A DNA stretch of 64,000 nucleotides, taken from positions 387,381 through 451,380 of the forward strand of contig DEVL01000005.1 of the NCBI GenBank assembly GCA_002363385.1, in the 5' to 3' direction. Below are positions 50,847 to 59,566 of the stretch, one piece after another. Within the stretch, counting starts at the first letter, position 1. The number at the start of each line of letters is the position of its first letter. The position numbers were made by a program, and so were the translations under genes. The stretch comes from Stenotrophomonas maltophilia. GTDB taxonomy: Bacteria > Pseudomonadota > Gammaproteobacteria > Xanthomonadales > Xanthomonadaceae. The notes below the pieces were generated by a model. It saw only the letters and a list, made by a program, of their open reading frames with translations. It did not search any database and had not been told where the DNA came from.

Positions 50847-53800
50847 ATGACTGCATCCTCTGTCCTTCCCCCTGCCCCGGCATCGTCCGGCGCCGCCCGC
50901 CCGCCGCTGCTGTCCCCCGAGCTGCCGGCCGTTCCCAACGCGTTCCGCCAGGCGATCACCGATGCCTGGTTGAAGGACGAGGCCACCCATGTGCGCGAGC
51001 TGCTCGAGCAGGCACGCCTTCCGGCCGCCGAGCAGGCCAGGGTGCAGGCCACCGCCGCCGACCTGGTCAAGCGCGTGCGGGTGCGCGCCCAGGACCAGGG
51101 CGCGATCGAAGCGTTCATGCGCCAGTACGATCTGGGCAGCGAAGAAGGCGTGCTGCTGATGTGCGTGGCCGAAGCCCTGCTGCGCATTCCGGACCAGGAG
51201 ACCGCTGACAAGCTGATCCGCGACAAGCTCGGCGATGCCGACTGGAAGAAGCACATGGGCGGCAGCGACTCGGTGCTGGTCAATGCCTCCACCTGGGGCC
51301 TGATGCTGACCGGCCGCCTTGTCCAGATCAACGATGCCACCCGCGCCGATGTGCCGGGCGCGTTCAAGCGCCTGATCGGCCGCGTGGGTGAGCCGGTGAT
51401 CCGACTGGCCGTGCGCCAGGCGATGAAGATCATGGGCCACCAGTTCGTCATGGGCCGCACCATCGATGAGGCACTGTCGCGCTCGCACAAGGGCGACAAC
51501 GCCAGCTACCGCTATTCGTTCGACATGCTCGGCGAAGGCGCACTGACCATGAAGGACGCCAAGCGTTACCTGGAAGACTACCGCCGCGCGATCCACTCGA
51601 TCGGTGGCGACCACAAGGCCCGCGGCGGCCGTCCCGATGGCGACGTCAATTCGGCACCGGGCATCTCGATCAAGCTCTCCGCGCTGTACCCGCGCTACGA
51701 GCATGCCAAGCGCGCACGCGTGATGGCCGACCTGGTGCCGGGCGTACTGGAACTGGCGCAGCTGGCCAAGTCCTACGGCATCGGCTGCACCGTCGACGCC
51801 GAAGAAACTGACCGTCTCGAACTGTCGCTGGACATCATCGAAACCGTGGTCAGCGATGCCTCGCTGGCTGGCTGGGAAGGTTTCGGCGTGGTCGTGCAGT
51901 CGTACCAGAAGCGCACCCCGTACACGATCGACTACCTGGCCGACCTGGCCCGTCGCATCGGTCGCCGCCTGCAGGTGCGCCTGGTCAAGGGCGCGTACTG
52001 GGATGCGGAAATCAAGCGCGCGCAGATCGACGGTCTGCCGGCCTACCCGGTGTTCACCCGCAAGCAGAACACCGACGTCTCCTACCTGGCCTGCGCCAAG
52101 CGTCTGTTCACGCACAGCGATGCGATCTACCCGATGTTCGCCACGCACAACGCGCACACCATCGCGGCGGTGCAGGCGATCGCCAAGGGCGGCCAGTACG
52201 AGCACCAGAAGCTGCACGGCATGGGCGATGACCTCTATGCCGAAGTGGTGCCGGCCGACCGTCTGAACGTGCCGTGCCGCGTGTATGCGCCGGTCGGTTC
52301 GCATGAAGACCTGCTGCCGTACCTGGTGCGTCGCCTGCTCGAGAACGGCGCCAACTCCAGCTTCGTCAACCGCATCACCGACGAGAACGTGGCCATCGAC
52401 GACCTGATCCGCGATCCGGTCGAGGTAGTCTCCTCGTTCGCGTCCATCCCGCATCCGAAAATCCCGCTGCCGGTCGATCTGCTGCGCAGCCAGAACCATG
52501 ACAGGAAGAACTCCATGGGCGTCAATCTCGCCAACGACAACGATCTGCGCGCCCTGGCCGAGCAGCTCAACGCCGCCGTTAAGCCGTGGCACGCCGCGCC
52601 GCTGGTGCCGGGTGCCAACCCCACCGGCGCGCTGTTGAACGTGACCAACCCGTCCGACACCCGCCAGGTCGTCGGCCAGTGGCAGCCGGCCGACAGCGCC
52701 ACCGTCGAGAAGGCACTGGCCAATGCCGTGGCCGCGCAGCCGGCCTGGAACCGCACCCCGGCCGCCAGCCGCGCCGCGATCCTGGAGCACGCTGCCGATC
52801 AGCTGGAAGCACGCCTGCCGGAATTCATGGCGCTGTGCGTCAAGGAAGCGGGCAAGAGCCTGCCCGACGGCATCGCCGAAGTGCGCGAAGCCGTCGACTT
52901 CCTGCGCTACTACGCCAAGCAGGCACGCGAGCAGTTCGGCCACGCCGAAAAGCTGCCGAGCCCGACCGGTGAATCCAACGAACTGCAGCTGCATGGCCGC
53001 GGGGTGTTCGTCTGCATCAGCCCGTGGAACTTCCCGCTGGCGATCTTCCTGGGCCAGGTCAGCGCCGCGCTCGCCGCCGGCAACAGCGTGATCGCCAAGC
53101 CGGCCGAGCAGACCAACCTGATCGGCTATTACGCAGTGAAATTGCTGCTCGATGCCGGCGTGCCCGAAGGCGTGCTGCAGTTCCTGCCGGGCGACGGCGC
53201 CACCGTCGGTGCCGCACTGACCGCCGACCCGCGCGTGGCCGGCGTGGCCTTCACCGGCTCGACCGACACCGCCCGTGCAATCAACCGCGCGATGGCCGCA
53301 CGCGACGCCGCGATCGGTGTGCTGATCGCCGAAACCGGCGGCCAGAATGCGTTCATCGCCGACTCCTCGGCGCTGCCGGAGCAGCTGGTCAAGGATGCGA
53401 TCGGGTCGGCCTTCACCTCCGCCGGCCAGCGCTGCTCGGCCGCCCGCGTGCTGTTCGTGCAGGATGACATCGCCGACAAGGTGATGACCATGCTGTCCGG
53501 CGCAATGGCCGAACTGAAGGTCGGTGACCCGGGCCTGCTGTCGACCGATGTCGGCCCGGTGATCGATGCCGACGCGCTGCAGATCCTCAAGGATCACGCG
53601 GTGCGCATGGAGAAGGACGCCCGCCTGATCGCCGCTGCCACGCTCAGCGACGACGCGGCGCACGGCACCTTCTTCGCCCCGCGTGCGTACGAACTGAAGA
53701 ACCTGGACCAGCTACACAAGGAAATCTTCGGGCCGGTGCTGCACGTGATCCGCTGGAAGGGCGATCAGCTCGATGCGGTGATCGACCAGATCAACGCGAC

Positions 53801-54071
53801 CGGCTACGGCCTGACCCTGGGCGTGCATTCGCGCATCGATGAAACCGTCGACCGCATCTCCTCGCGCATCAATGTCGGCAACGTGTACGTCAACCGCAAC
53901 CAGATCGGTGCGGTGGTCGGCGTGCAGCCGTTCGGCGGCCAGGGCCTGTCCGGTACCGGCCCCAAGGCCGGCGGCCCGCACTACCTGCTGCGCTTTGCCA
54001 CCGAGAAGACCGTCACCGTAAACACCACGGCCGCCGGCGGCAATGCGTCGCTGCTGACCTTGGGCGACTGA
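50847..54071 (+). CDS. putA: Bifunctional proline dehydrogenase / L-glutamate gamma-semialdehyde dehydrogenase
   Basis: PutA oxidises proline to glutamate in two steps with FAD and NAD+. The 1074-residue product has a PRODH barrel (about residues 160-520) and an ALDH domain (about 580-1050) with catalytic Cys863 in SAGQRCSAARVLF and Glu829 in AETGGQNAF. The NAD-binding region FTGSTDTARAINRA is also present. There is no N-terminal ribbon-helix-helix DNA-binding region, so it is a minimalist-type PutA without autorepressor function. The start MTASSVLPPAP follows a weak ribosome-binding site. Confidence 0.97.
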   Translation: MTASSVLPPAPASSGAARPPLLSPELPAVPNAFRQAITDAWLKDEATHVRELLEQARLPAAEQARVQATAADLVKRVRVRAQDQGAIEAFMRQYDLGSEEGVLLMCVAEALLRIPDQETADKLIRDKLGDADWKKHMGGSDSVLVNASTWGLMLTGRLVQINDATRADVPGAFKRLIGRVGEPVIRLAVRQAMKIMGHQFVMGRTIDEALSRSHKGDNASYRYSFDMLGEGALTMKDAKRYLEDYRRAIHSIGGDHKARGGRPDGDVNSAPGISIKLSALYPRYEHAKRARVMADLVPGVLELAQLAKSYGIGCTVDAEETDRLELSLDIIETVVSDASLAGWEGFGVVVQSYQKRTPYTIDYLADLARRIGRRLQVRLVKGAYWDAEIKRAQIDGLPAYPVFTRKQNTDVSYLACAKRLFTHSDAIYPMFATHNAHTIAAVQAIAKGGQYEHQKLHGMGDDLYAEVVPADRLNVPCRVYAPVGSHEDLLPYLVRRLLENGANSSFVNRITDENVAIDDLIRDPVEVVSSFASIPHPKIPLPVDLLRSQNHDRKNSMGVNLANDNDLRALAEQLNAAVKPWHAAPLVPGANPTGALLNVTNPSDTRQVVGQWQPADSATVEKALANAVAAQPAWNRTPAASRAAILEHAADQLEARLPEFMALCVKEAGKSLPDGIAEVREAVDFLRYYAKQAREQFGHAEKLPSPTGESNELQLHGRGVFVCISPWNFPLAIFLGQVSAALAAGNSVIAKPAEQTNLIGYYAVKLLLDAGVPEGVLQFLPGDGATVGAALTADPRVAGVAFTGSTDTARAINRAMAARDAAIGVLIAETGGQNAFIADSSALPEQLVKDAIGSAFTSAGQRCSAARVLFVQDDIADKVMTMLSGAMAELKVGDPGLLSTDVGPVIDADALQILKDHAVRMEKDARLIAAATLSDDAAHGTFFAPRAYELKNLDQLHKEIFGPVLHVIRWKGDQLDAVIDQINATGYGLTLGVHSRIDETVDRISSRINVGNVYVNRNQIGAVVGVQPFGGQGLSGTGPKAGGPHYLLRFATEKTVTVNTTAAGGNASLLTLGD

Positions 54072-54094
54072 TCTCCGGCGTCATGCAGCAAACG

Positions 54095-54121
54095 AAAAAC
54101 CCCGCGAATGCGGGGTTTTTT
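54095..54121. terminator. Bidirectional terminator after putA
   Basis: AAAAACCCCGC pairs with GCGGGGTTTTT around GAAT, followed by T. A-runs and T-runs flank both sides, so it may end putA (plus) and the unknown gene at 54127 (minus). Confidence 0.88.
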
Positions 54122-54126
54122 GTGTG

Positions 54127-54759
54127 TCACGGGCTTTCGATGGACTCGATCTCGTCGTGCATCAGCAGTTCATCGCCCATGTAACGCTCGAACTTGATGC
54201 GACCGAAACCGGCGGCATACCAGGCCTCGATGCGGTTGTCTTCGAAGGTGGCGGTGACGTGGCAGGTGTCCTTGAACGTGCGCGGCTGGTTGCCGACGTC
54301 CGTCTCCAGATCTTCGAAGCCGACGAAGGTGTAGTCGGAGAAGCCGTCGTAGTCGATCGGCTCGACGGTTTCATCGATGTGGTTGGTGCGCTCGCCCGTA
54401 CCGGTGAGTTCGAAACGCTCACCCGGCTTGGCGCTCTGCGGGAAGGTCGGCGCCGGCTTGAAGACGTCGGTCCGCGTGGGGCCGTCGCTGGACATGCCGT
54501 AGCGCTCCTGGCCAAGCAGCTGGCGGCCGCTGGGATCGTAGAAGCTGGCCATGCCGATGCCACCACCGGCACTGTGCACCTTGATGGCGTTCTGGCCGGC
54601 GAACGTGACTTTTTCGATGGTCAGCGTTTCATCTGCGTTGGACCAGGACAGCCCCGGGGTCAGGGTGAAACAGGCTGCGAAATCCGGGGCGGCCGCTGCG
54701 GGCAGCGAGATGGCGGAAAGTGCCATGGCAAGGGTGGAGCGGAGCAGAGTAGACGTCAT
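54127..54759 (-). CDS. Exported protein of unknown function
   Basis: The 210-residue product starts at the ATG 54759 with a signal peptide (LLRSTLAMALSAISLPAAAAPD). The mature protein is beta-rich: FAACFTLTPGLSWSNADETLTIEKVTFAG, SAGGGIGMASFYDPSGRQLLGQERYG, FVGFEDLETDVGN and DTCHVTATFEDNRIEAWYAAGFGRIKFER. Two cysteines (about residues 30 and 165) could pair. I cannot assign a family. The longer open frame to 55122 is in the antisense of the next gene and is not used. It is convergent with putA across a shared terminator. Confidence 0.72.
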   Translation of the reverse strand: MTSTLLRSTLAMALSAISLPAAAAPDFAACFTLTPGLSWSNADETLTIEKVTFAGQNAIKVHSAGGGIGMASFYDPSGRQLLGQERYGMSSDGPTRTDVFKPAPTFPQSAKPGERFELTGTGERTNHIDETVEPIDYDGFSDYTFVGFEDLETDVGNQPRTFKDTCHVTATFEDNRIEAWYAAGFGRIKFERYMGDELLMHDEIESIESP

Positions 54760-54848
54760 GGGAGAACCCGTGGGGAGAGAAGTGAAGGCGAAACGGCATT
54801 GCGCTGGCGACCTGCGTCTCCAGCGGGAGGTTGATTCAAGGGAGATGC

Positions 54849-55373
54849 CTAGGCCGGCAGTGATGCCAGATCCAGGTGGCGCAGCTGCGCTTCCAGGGTC
54901 TGCAGGCTGGTCCACGGCAGGATGGGCGAGTTCTGACGCTCGTCCGGGGGATGGGTCCGCAATGTATCGGACCATCCGCCGCAGCCTTCCAGGGGCAACA
55001 ATGGCCGCTTGTGCAGCCACGCCAGACAGACTGCCGAGATGGTGCCCGCGCGACCACCAATGACGATGCAGGCATCGCCGGCCAAGGCCATCATCAGGTT
55101 GCGTGCATCGCCCATGCCACACGGCAACACGACCGTTGCCGGCCAGTCAGCCGCCGGCATCACATCGGGGGGAATGATGCTGACCACCAGGCCGCCTGCG
55201 GCAATCGCGCGCTCGGCGGCCACACGGGTGGCAGGACTCCCACAGCCGCTGACAACGGTGATGCCGAGTCTGGCCATCAACGCGCCAGCGTCTCCAGCCA
55301 GTTCGTAGGCTGCGGAACCCGGTTCGGCGCTGCCCAGAATGCAGACCTGCGGTCGTCGATGCGCAGACTTCAT
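54849..55373 (-). CDS. SLOG-superfamily protein, TIGR00725-like (not a cytokinin LOG enzyme)
   Basis: The 174-residue Rossmann-like protein begins CILGSAEPGS and has GGRAGTISAVCLAW (about 105-118) where LOG enzymes have the PGGxGTxxE motif. The glutamate of the LOG active site is missing, so phosphoribohydrolase activity is unlikely. TIGR00725-type proteins are thought to bind nucleotide or be DprA-like in fold. It has no signal peptide. The neighbours do not clarify its role. Confidence 0.75.
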   Translation of the reverse strand: MKSAHRRPQVCILGSAEPGSAAYELAGDAGALMARLGITVVSGCGSPATRVAAERAIAAGGLVVSIIPPDVMPAADWPATVVLPCGMGDARNLMMALAGDACIVIGGRAGTISAVCLAWLHKRPLLPLEGCGGWSDTLRTHPPDERQNSPILPWTSLQTLEAQLRHLDLASLPA

Positions 55374-55510
55374 TTACGTCCCTTTAAATGATCGTGCTTG
55401 CGTAGCTGCCGGCACCGGAGTGCGATCCTATCGCGTCACGCCTTCGACGTGAACGCCGATACCGTTGACGCTGCGCGCAGCGGAAGCCGCACGAGCAGCG
55501 CGCAGACAAC

Positions 55511-55536
55511 AAAAAACCCCGCTTTCGCGGGGTTTT
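55511..55536 (-). terminator. Intrinsic terminator after the FadL gene
   Basis: AAAAAACCCCGC pairs with GCGGGGTTTT around TTTC. It lies 36 bases after the FadL-type gene stop on the minus strand and is followed there by TTTTTT. Confidence 0.88.
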
Positions 55537-55571
55537 CTGCTGCTGCGTTCAACCGATCAGTGCTGCGTTGA

Positions 55572-56915
55572 TCAGAACTTGTAGTTGAACGACGCGGCCA
55601 GCACGTCGCCACGGACCTTGTACTTGCCGGTCAGCGAGTTGCCCTGGTTGTTGGTGGTACCGGCGATGTTCACGTCCGGATCCTTGGTGAACAGGTGGGT
55701 GTAACCGAAGTTGTATTCGGTGTTCGCCGACGGGGTCCAGCCCAGGCCCACGGACAACCACTTGCGGCTGGTGTCCGGCACGCGCACGTCGCGGTGTGCG
55801 TTGGTGGTCGGGGTCTGATCCAGCGCGATACCGCCACGCAGGGTCACGGTGTCACTCAGCTTGAAGTCGGTACCCAGCGAGACGAAGGTCGTATCGCGGT
55901 AGCCGAACTCCAGCACCGAATCGGGCTGGTTGGAGGCGTAATCGATGGTGACCTGGTCGAACGCGGTCGACCAGGCGGTACGGGTGACATCACCCATCAC
56001 GGTCCAGCGGTCGTTGACGTTGTGGGTGACGCTCAGCGTGGCCGAGGCCGGCAGGGTCAGCGTCGCCTTGCCCGAGGTGCTGGTGAAGCGGCCCGGCTGA
56101 GCGACAGCCAGCACGGCAGCAGCGTTGGTCGGCACATCGAAGGTGGCATCGCCGCCGGTGATCTTGTGCTCGACCTTGGAGCGGTAGCTGATGCCGATGT
56201 GGGTGTTCTCATCGGGGCTGAACAAGCCGCCGACGGTCCAGCCCACCGCATTGTTGTCGCCTTCCACGGTCAGCTTGCCATCGGCGCTGCCCGGCGCGAA
56301 GCCCGGCACGCGCGACTGCGCCAGTGCGGTGCCGAAGTCGATGTTGTTGCTCAGTTCGATGGTCAGGTGCTCGACGAACACGGACGCACCGAAGGACACG
56401 TACGGGTTGACGTCATAGGACGCGGCGAAGCCCAGGTCGATGGCCTTCATGTCGGTCTTCATGCCGCTGTAGCGGCCGACCCAGCCATTGTCGTAATCGG
56501 TCTTGAAGCCGAACGGTGCGGTCAGCGAGACGCCGAAGTGGGCCTGCTCGCCGATCGGCATGTGGAAGTACGCGGCCGGAACCGGGGCGATCATGCCGGC
56601 GTCGCCGCCGTCACCGCCGGTCTGCGGCTGGCCGGTCGGCTTGCGGCCGGTGCCATTGAACTTGGCCGAGAAGCTGATGGCGCTCAGGTCGCCCTGGACC
56701 TGCATACCTTCGAGCTGGCGCATGCCAGCCGGGTTGACGGCCATGATGGAGGCATCGCCGGCGGCGCTGCCGGAACCGGCGAAGGCGCGGCCGAGGCCCT
56801 TGGCGCTGTTTTCCTTCAGCTGGAAGGCGGCAGCGTGGACGTGGCCGACGGCCAGGACGCCGGCAATGCCGACAGCCAGGGCGGTGACGCGGGCAAGCGT
56901 GGAAGCGGTATGCAT
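55572..56915 (-). CDS. FadL/OmpP1 family outer membrane transporter
   Basis: A 447-residue beta-barrel protein of the long-chain fatty acid/hydrocarbon transporter family. It has a signal peptide to about residue 30 (ALAVGIAGVLAVGHVHAAAF), the FadL opening FQLKENSAKGLGRAFAGSGSAAGDASIMAVNPAGMRQL (N-terminal hatch) and conserved later segments SASYDVNPYVSFGASV and KADNNAVGW-like VEGDNNAVGW. It ends in a typical ASFNYKF with terminal Phe. The start at 56915 is supported by CGGAGAG. The promoter region before it diverges from the rhomboid gene. Confidence 0.93.
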   Translation of the reverse strand: MHTASTLARVTALAVGIAGVLAVGHVHAAAFQLKENSAKGLGRAFAGSGSAAGDASIMAVNPAGMRQLEGMQVQGDLSAISFSAKFNGTGRKPTGQPQTGGDGGDAGMIAPVPAAYFHMPIGEQAHFGVSLTAPFGFKTDYDNGWVGRYSGMKTDMKAIDLGFAASYDVNPYVSFGASVFVEHLTIELSNNIDFGTALAQSRVPGFAPGSADGKLTVEGDNNAVGWTVGGLFSPDENTHIGISYRSKVEHKITGGDATFDVPTNAAAVLAVAQPGRFTSTSGKATLTLPASATLSVTHNVNDRWTVMGDVTRTAWSTAFDQVTIDYASNQPDSVLEFGYRDTTFVSLGTDFKLSDTVTLRGGIALDQTPTTNAHRDVRVPDTSRKWLSVGLGWTPSANTEYNFGYTHLFTKDPDVNIAGTTNNQGNSLTGKYKVRGDVLAASFNYKF

Positions 56916-57140
56916 TGTTGGTTCTCTCCGGATAGCGATCATGTTTGGCAACGCGCGCCTGCGTTTTCCCTTCCCTTGCAGGTCAGGACAACGCGCCGGA
57001 TTCCCCTCCCGACATACGACGCCGTATGCGAGTATACCGAGAGCGGTTAATGAAACAATAACGTGTGTCGCCCTTGTGGCTATTCATGCTGAACACGACA
57101 TATCCCCGTCAGGTCGGCCTCCGCGCTAGGCTAGTGCCGC

Positions 57141-57833
57141 ATGTTCGTGTCCACCCCCTCCCGCAAGAAAGCCGCCTACCGCTGGGCCACCCCCCTGCTG
57201 TTCGCCGCGCTGTGGGTGGCCTTCCTGTGGTCGATTTCGCGGCCCGATGACGCCCGCCGCAGCCTGTGGATGGACTGGGGCGCGCTGTCGACCGGTCTCA
57301 CCCACCCGCTGGACTGGTGGGCGACCCTGCAGGATGGCAGCGTGCTGCGACTGTTCACCGCGCTGTTCCTGCACGCGGACTGGTCGCACCTGCTGGGCAA
57401 CCTGGTGTTCCTGCTGATCTTCGGGCTGCCGGCCGAGCGTGTGCTGGGGCCATGGCGGTTGATGCTGCTGTTTCTGGTGGGCGGGGCGATCTCCAACCTG
57501 ACCGCGATCTACACCATGGGCAGCCCGGACCAGATCATCATCGGTGCCAGCGGCGCGGTGTCGGCCCTGATCGGCGCCTACCTGGCGCTGTTCCCCGGCG
57601 CGCGGCTGGGCGTGGTGATCCCGCTGGGCCTGTTCCTGGAATTCGTCCGCGCCCCGGCCTATCTGCTGATCGGGGTCTGGGCGGCGCTGCAGGTGGTATT
57701 CGCCTACATCGGCCCGACCTTCGGCATGGTCGCCTGGTGGGCGCATATCGCCGGCTTCGTATTCGGCCTGGGCTACGGCGTGTATGTACGTGCCGCGATC
57801 GCACGGCGGCTGCGCAAGCGGCATGGGTTCTAG
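57141..57833 (+). CDS. Rhomboid family intramembrane serine protease
   Basis: A 230-residue protein with about six transmembrane segments. Catalytic Ser137 is in GASG (IIIGASGAVSALIG) and His202 in AHIAGF, forming the dyad. The earlier HLLGN (His83, Asn87) matches the oxyanion region. Rhomboid proteases cleave transmembrane substrates within the membrane. The start at 57141 gives a short cytosolic N-terminus (MFVSTPSRKKAAYRW). It is divergent from the FadL-type gene. Confidence 0.93.
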   Translation: MFVSTPSRKKAAYRWATPLLFAALWVAFLWSISRPDDARRSLWMDWGALSTGLTHPLDWWATLQDGSVLRLFTALFLHADWSHLLGNLVFLLIFGLPAERVLGPWRLMLLFLVGGAISNLTAIYTMGSPDQIIIGASGAVSALIGAYLALFPGARLGVVIPLGLFLEFVRAPAYLLIGVWAALQVVFAYIGPTFGMVAWWAHIAGFVFGLGYGVYVRAAIARRLRKRHGF

Positions 57834-57854
57834 AAGCACAGGCATTGCCTGCGG

Positions 57855-57924
57855 GTAGTGCCGGCCGCTGGCCGGCTTCCATATACGGTTGGGGTACTGC
57901 AGAGCCGGCCAGCGGCCGGCACTG
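57855..57924. repeat. Inverted pair of GTAG-type palindromes (BIME-like)
   Basis: GTAG at 57855-57858 followed by TGCCGGCC-gct-GGCCGGC is one copy; an inverted copy (GCCGGCC-agc-GGCCGGCAC) ends near 57922, with GCAG in place of GTAG. The pair fills the gap between the convergent rhomboid and S41 peptidase genes, a usual position for REP pairs. Confidence 0.75.
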
Positions 57925-57928
57925 CCGG

Positions 57929-59440
57929 TCAGGGCTTGATCGGCGCCGTCGAAGCCGGTGCCTCGGGCTTGGCCGGCGCGGGCGTCACCGGTGCCGCCGC
58001 AGGCCGTTCGGTCGGCTTTGCTTCTGCCGGCTTTGCTTCTGTCGGCTTCGTATCTGATGGCTTCGCGTCGGCCGCCCTGGCCGCTGCCGCTGCCGGCGTG
58101 GACGCCGCCTTCTTCGCCGCGTCCGCCTTCTGCCTGGCCAGCACCGAACCGGGCTGCTTCAGCTCGGCCAGCGCGTCATTGATCGGGCCATCGCCCGGCA
58201 GCACGTCACCGGCCTTGTAGCCTTCGGTGCCTTCTTCATCACCGCGCAGGTGACCGGGCAACGTGGCTTCGCTGTAGTCGGTCAGGCTCGCCGGCAGGTC
58301 GTCATCACCGGCACGCTTTTCCGGCTGCAGGAGCACGTCGGGGATGATGCCGGTGGCCTGGATCGACTTCCCGCTCGGGGTGAAATACCGTGCGGTGGTG
58401 AGCTTCACCGAGTCGCCGTTGTCCAGCGGCAGCACGGTCTGCACCGAGCCCTTGCCGAAGGTACGGCTGCCCACCACGCGGGCGCGGCCGTTGTCGCGCA
58501 GCGCGCCGGCCAGCACTTCGGACGCACTGGCCGAACCGGCATCGGCCAGCACCACGACCGGCGCGCCCTTGAGCAGGTCGCCCGGGGTCGCATCGAAACG
58601 GGCATCGCTGATCGAGATGCGGCCGCGGGTGCTGACAATGTTGCCCTTTTCGAGCAGATCGTCGGCCACCTGCACGGCGGCGGTGAGCAGGCCGCCCGGG
58701 TTGCTGCGCAGATCCAGCACCAGGCCCTTGAGCTTGCCGCCGGCCTGCTGCTGCAGTTGCGCAACGTGCTTCTGGAAATCGGCCCCGGTATCGGCCTGGA
58801 AGGTACTCAGGCGGATGTAGCCATAGCCGGGTTCCAGCATCCTGCTGCGCACGCTGGTGACGCGGATGGTCTCGCGGGTGACGGTGACATCGAACGGCTT
58901 GGGCCTGCCCTCGCGCACCAGGGTCAGCACAACCTTGGTACCGGCGGCGCCACGCAGCGGTTCGGTTGCCTCGATCGCGCTGATCGGCTTGCCATCGATG
59001 GCAATGATCAGGTCGCCCGCCAGAATCCCCGCGCGCGTTGCCGGCGTGTCGTCGATCGGCGAGATGACTTTCAGGCTGCTGTTGTCGGGCTGCTGCTGCA
59101 GCTCCACGCCGATGCCGTCGTAGGCGCCGTTGGCCTGCTCATCGAAGGCTTCGGCGTCTTCCTTGTCGAAATAGGTGCTGTGCGGATCCAGATCCAGCAA
59201 CAGGCCGCGGATCGCGGACTGCATCAGCTTCTTGTCGTCCACCGGATCCACGTAGGCCGCGCGCACCGCGTTGTAGACGGCGACGTAGCGGCGGATTTCT
59301 TCCAACGGAACCCGTGAGGTCACCGCTTCTTCCGTAGTGGCCGCATCGGCCCCGCGTGCCGGCGCTTCGGCGGTCTGCTGCGCCCAGGACACCGCAGGCA
59401 ACAGGGCCAGCAGCAAGGTGGCGGAACGGGCTACGCGCAT
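57929..59440 (-). CDS. C-terminal processing protease, S41A family
   Basis: The 503-residue product has a signal peptide (SATLLLALLPAVSWAQ), a PDZ domain (about 105-185) with ISPIDDTPATRAGILAGDLIIAIDG, and the S41 catalytic domain with Ser305 in AGSASASEVL and Lys330 in RTFGKGSVQT (Ser/Lys dyad). VLDLRSNPGGLLTAAVQVADDLLE is also characteristic. Tails after residue 400 are Ala/Pro/Lys-rich and probably disordered. CtpA-type proteases act on periplasmic and envelope proteins. The start at 59440 is chosen because of the signal peptide; the frame opens at 59476. Confidence 0.93.
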   Translation of the reverse strand: MRVARSATLLLALLPAVSWAQQTAEAPARGADAATTEEAVTSRVPLEEIRRYVAVYNAVRAAYVDPVDDKKLMQSAIRGLLLDLDPHSTYFDKEDAEAFDEQANGAYDGIGVELQQQPDNSSLKVISPIDDTPATRAGILAGDLIIAIDGKPISAIEATEPLRGAAGTKVVLTLVREGRPKPFDVTVTRETIRVTSVRSRMLEPGYGYIRLSTFQADTGADFQKHVAQLQQQAGGKLKGLVLDLRSNPGGLLTAAVQVADDLLEKGNIVSTRGRISISDARFDATPGDLLKGAPVVVLADAGSASASEVLAGALRDNGRARVVGSRTFGKGSVQTVLPLDNGDSVKLTTARYFTPSGKSIQATGIIPDVLLQPEKRAGDDDLPASLTDYSEATLPGHLRGDEEGTEGYKAGDVLPGDGPINDALAELKQPGSVLARQKADAAKKAASTPAAAAARAADAKPSDTKPTEAKPAEAKPTERPAAAPVTPAPAKPEAPASTAPIKP

Positions 59441-59566
59441 GAAGCACTCCAGGATGAGCGGGGGACGGTTATCCACGCACGGGGGTGCGTCGCCCGATTA
59501 TGCGCGAAGCGACGATAAATTCCCGTTGAATTCCCTGCACGACGGCACGCCCGTGTTGGGCGCGAT

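Noticed and set aside
54849..55373. Cytokinin-activating LOG enzyme
   Set aside because: The PGGxGTxxE catalytic motif is replaced by GGRAGTISA, so the active-site glutamate is missing.
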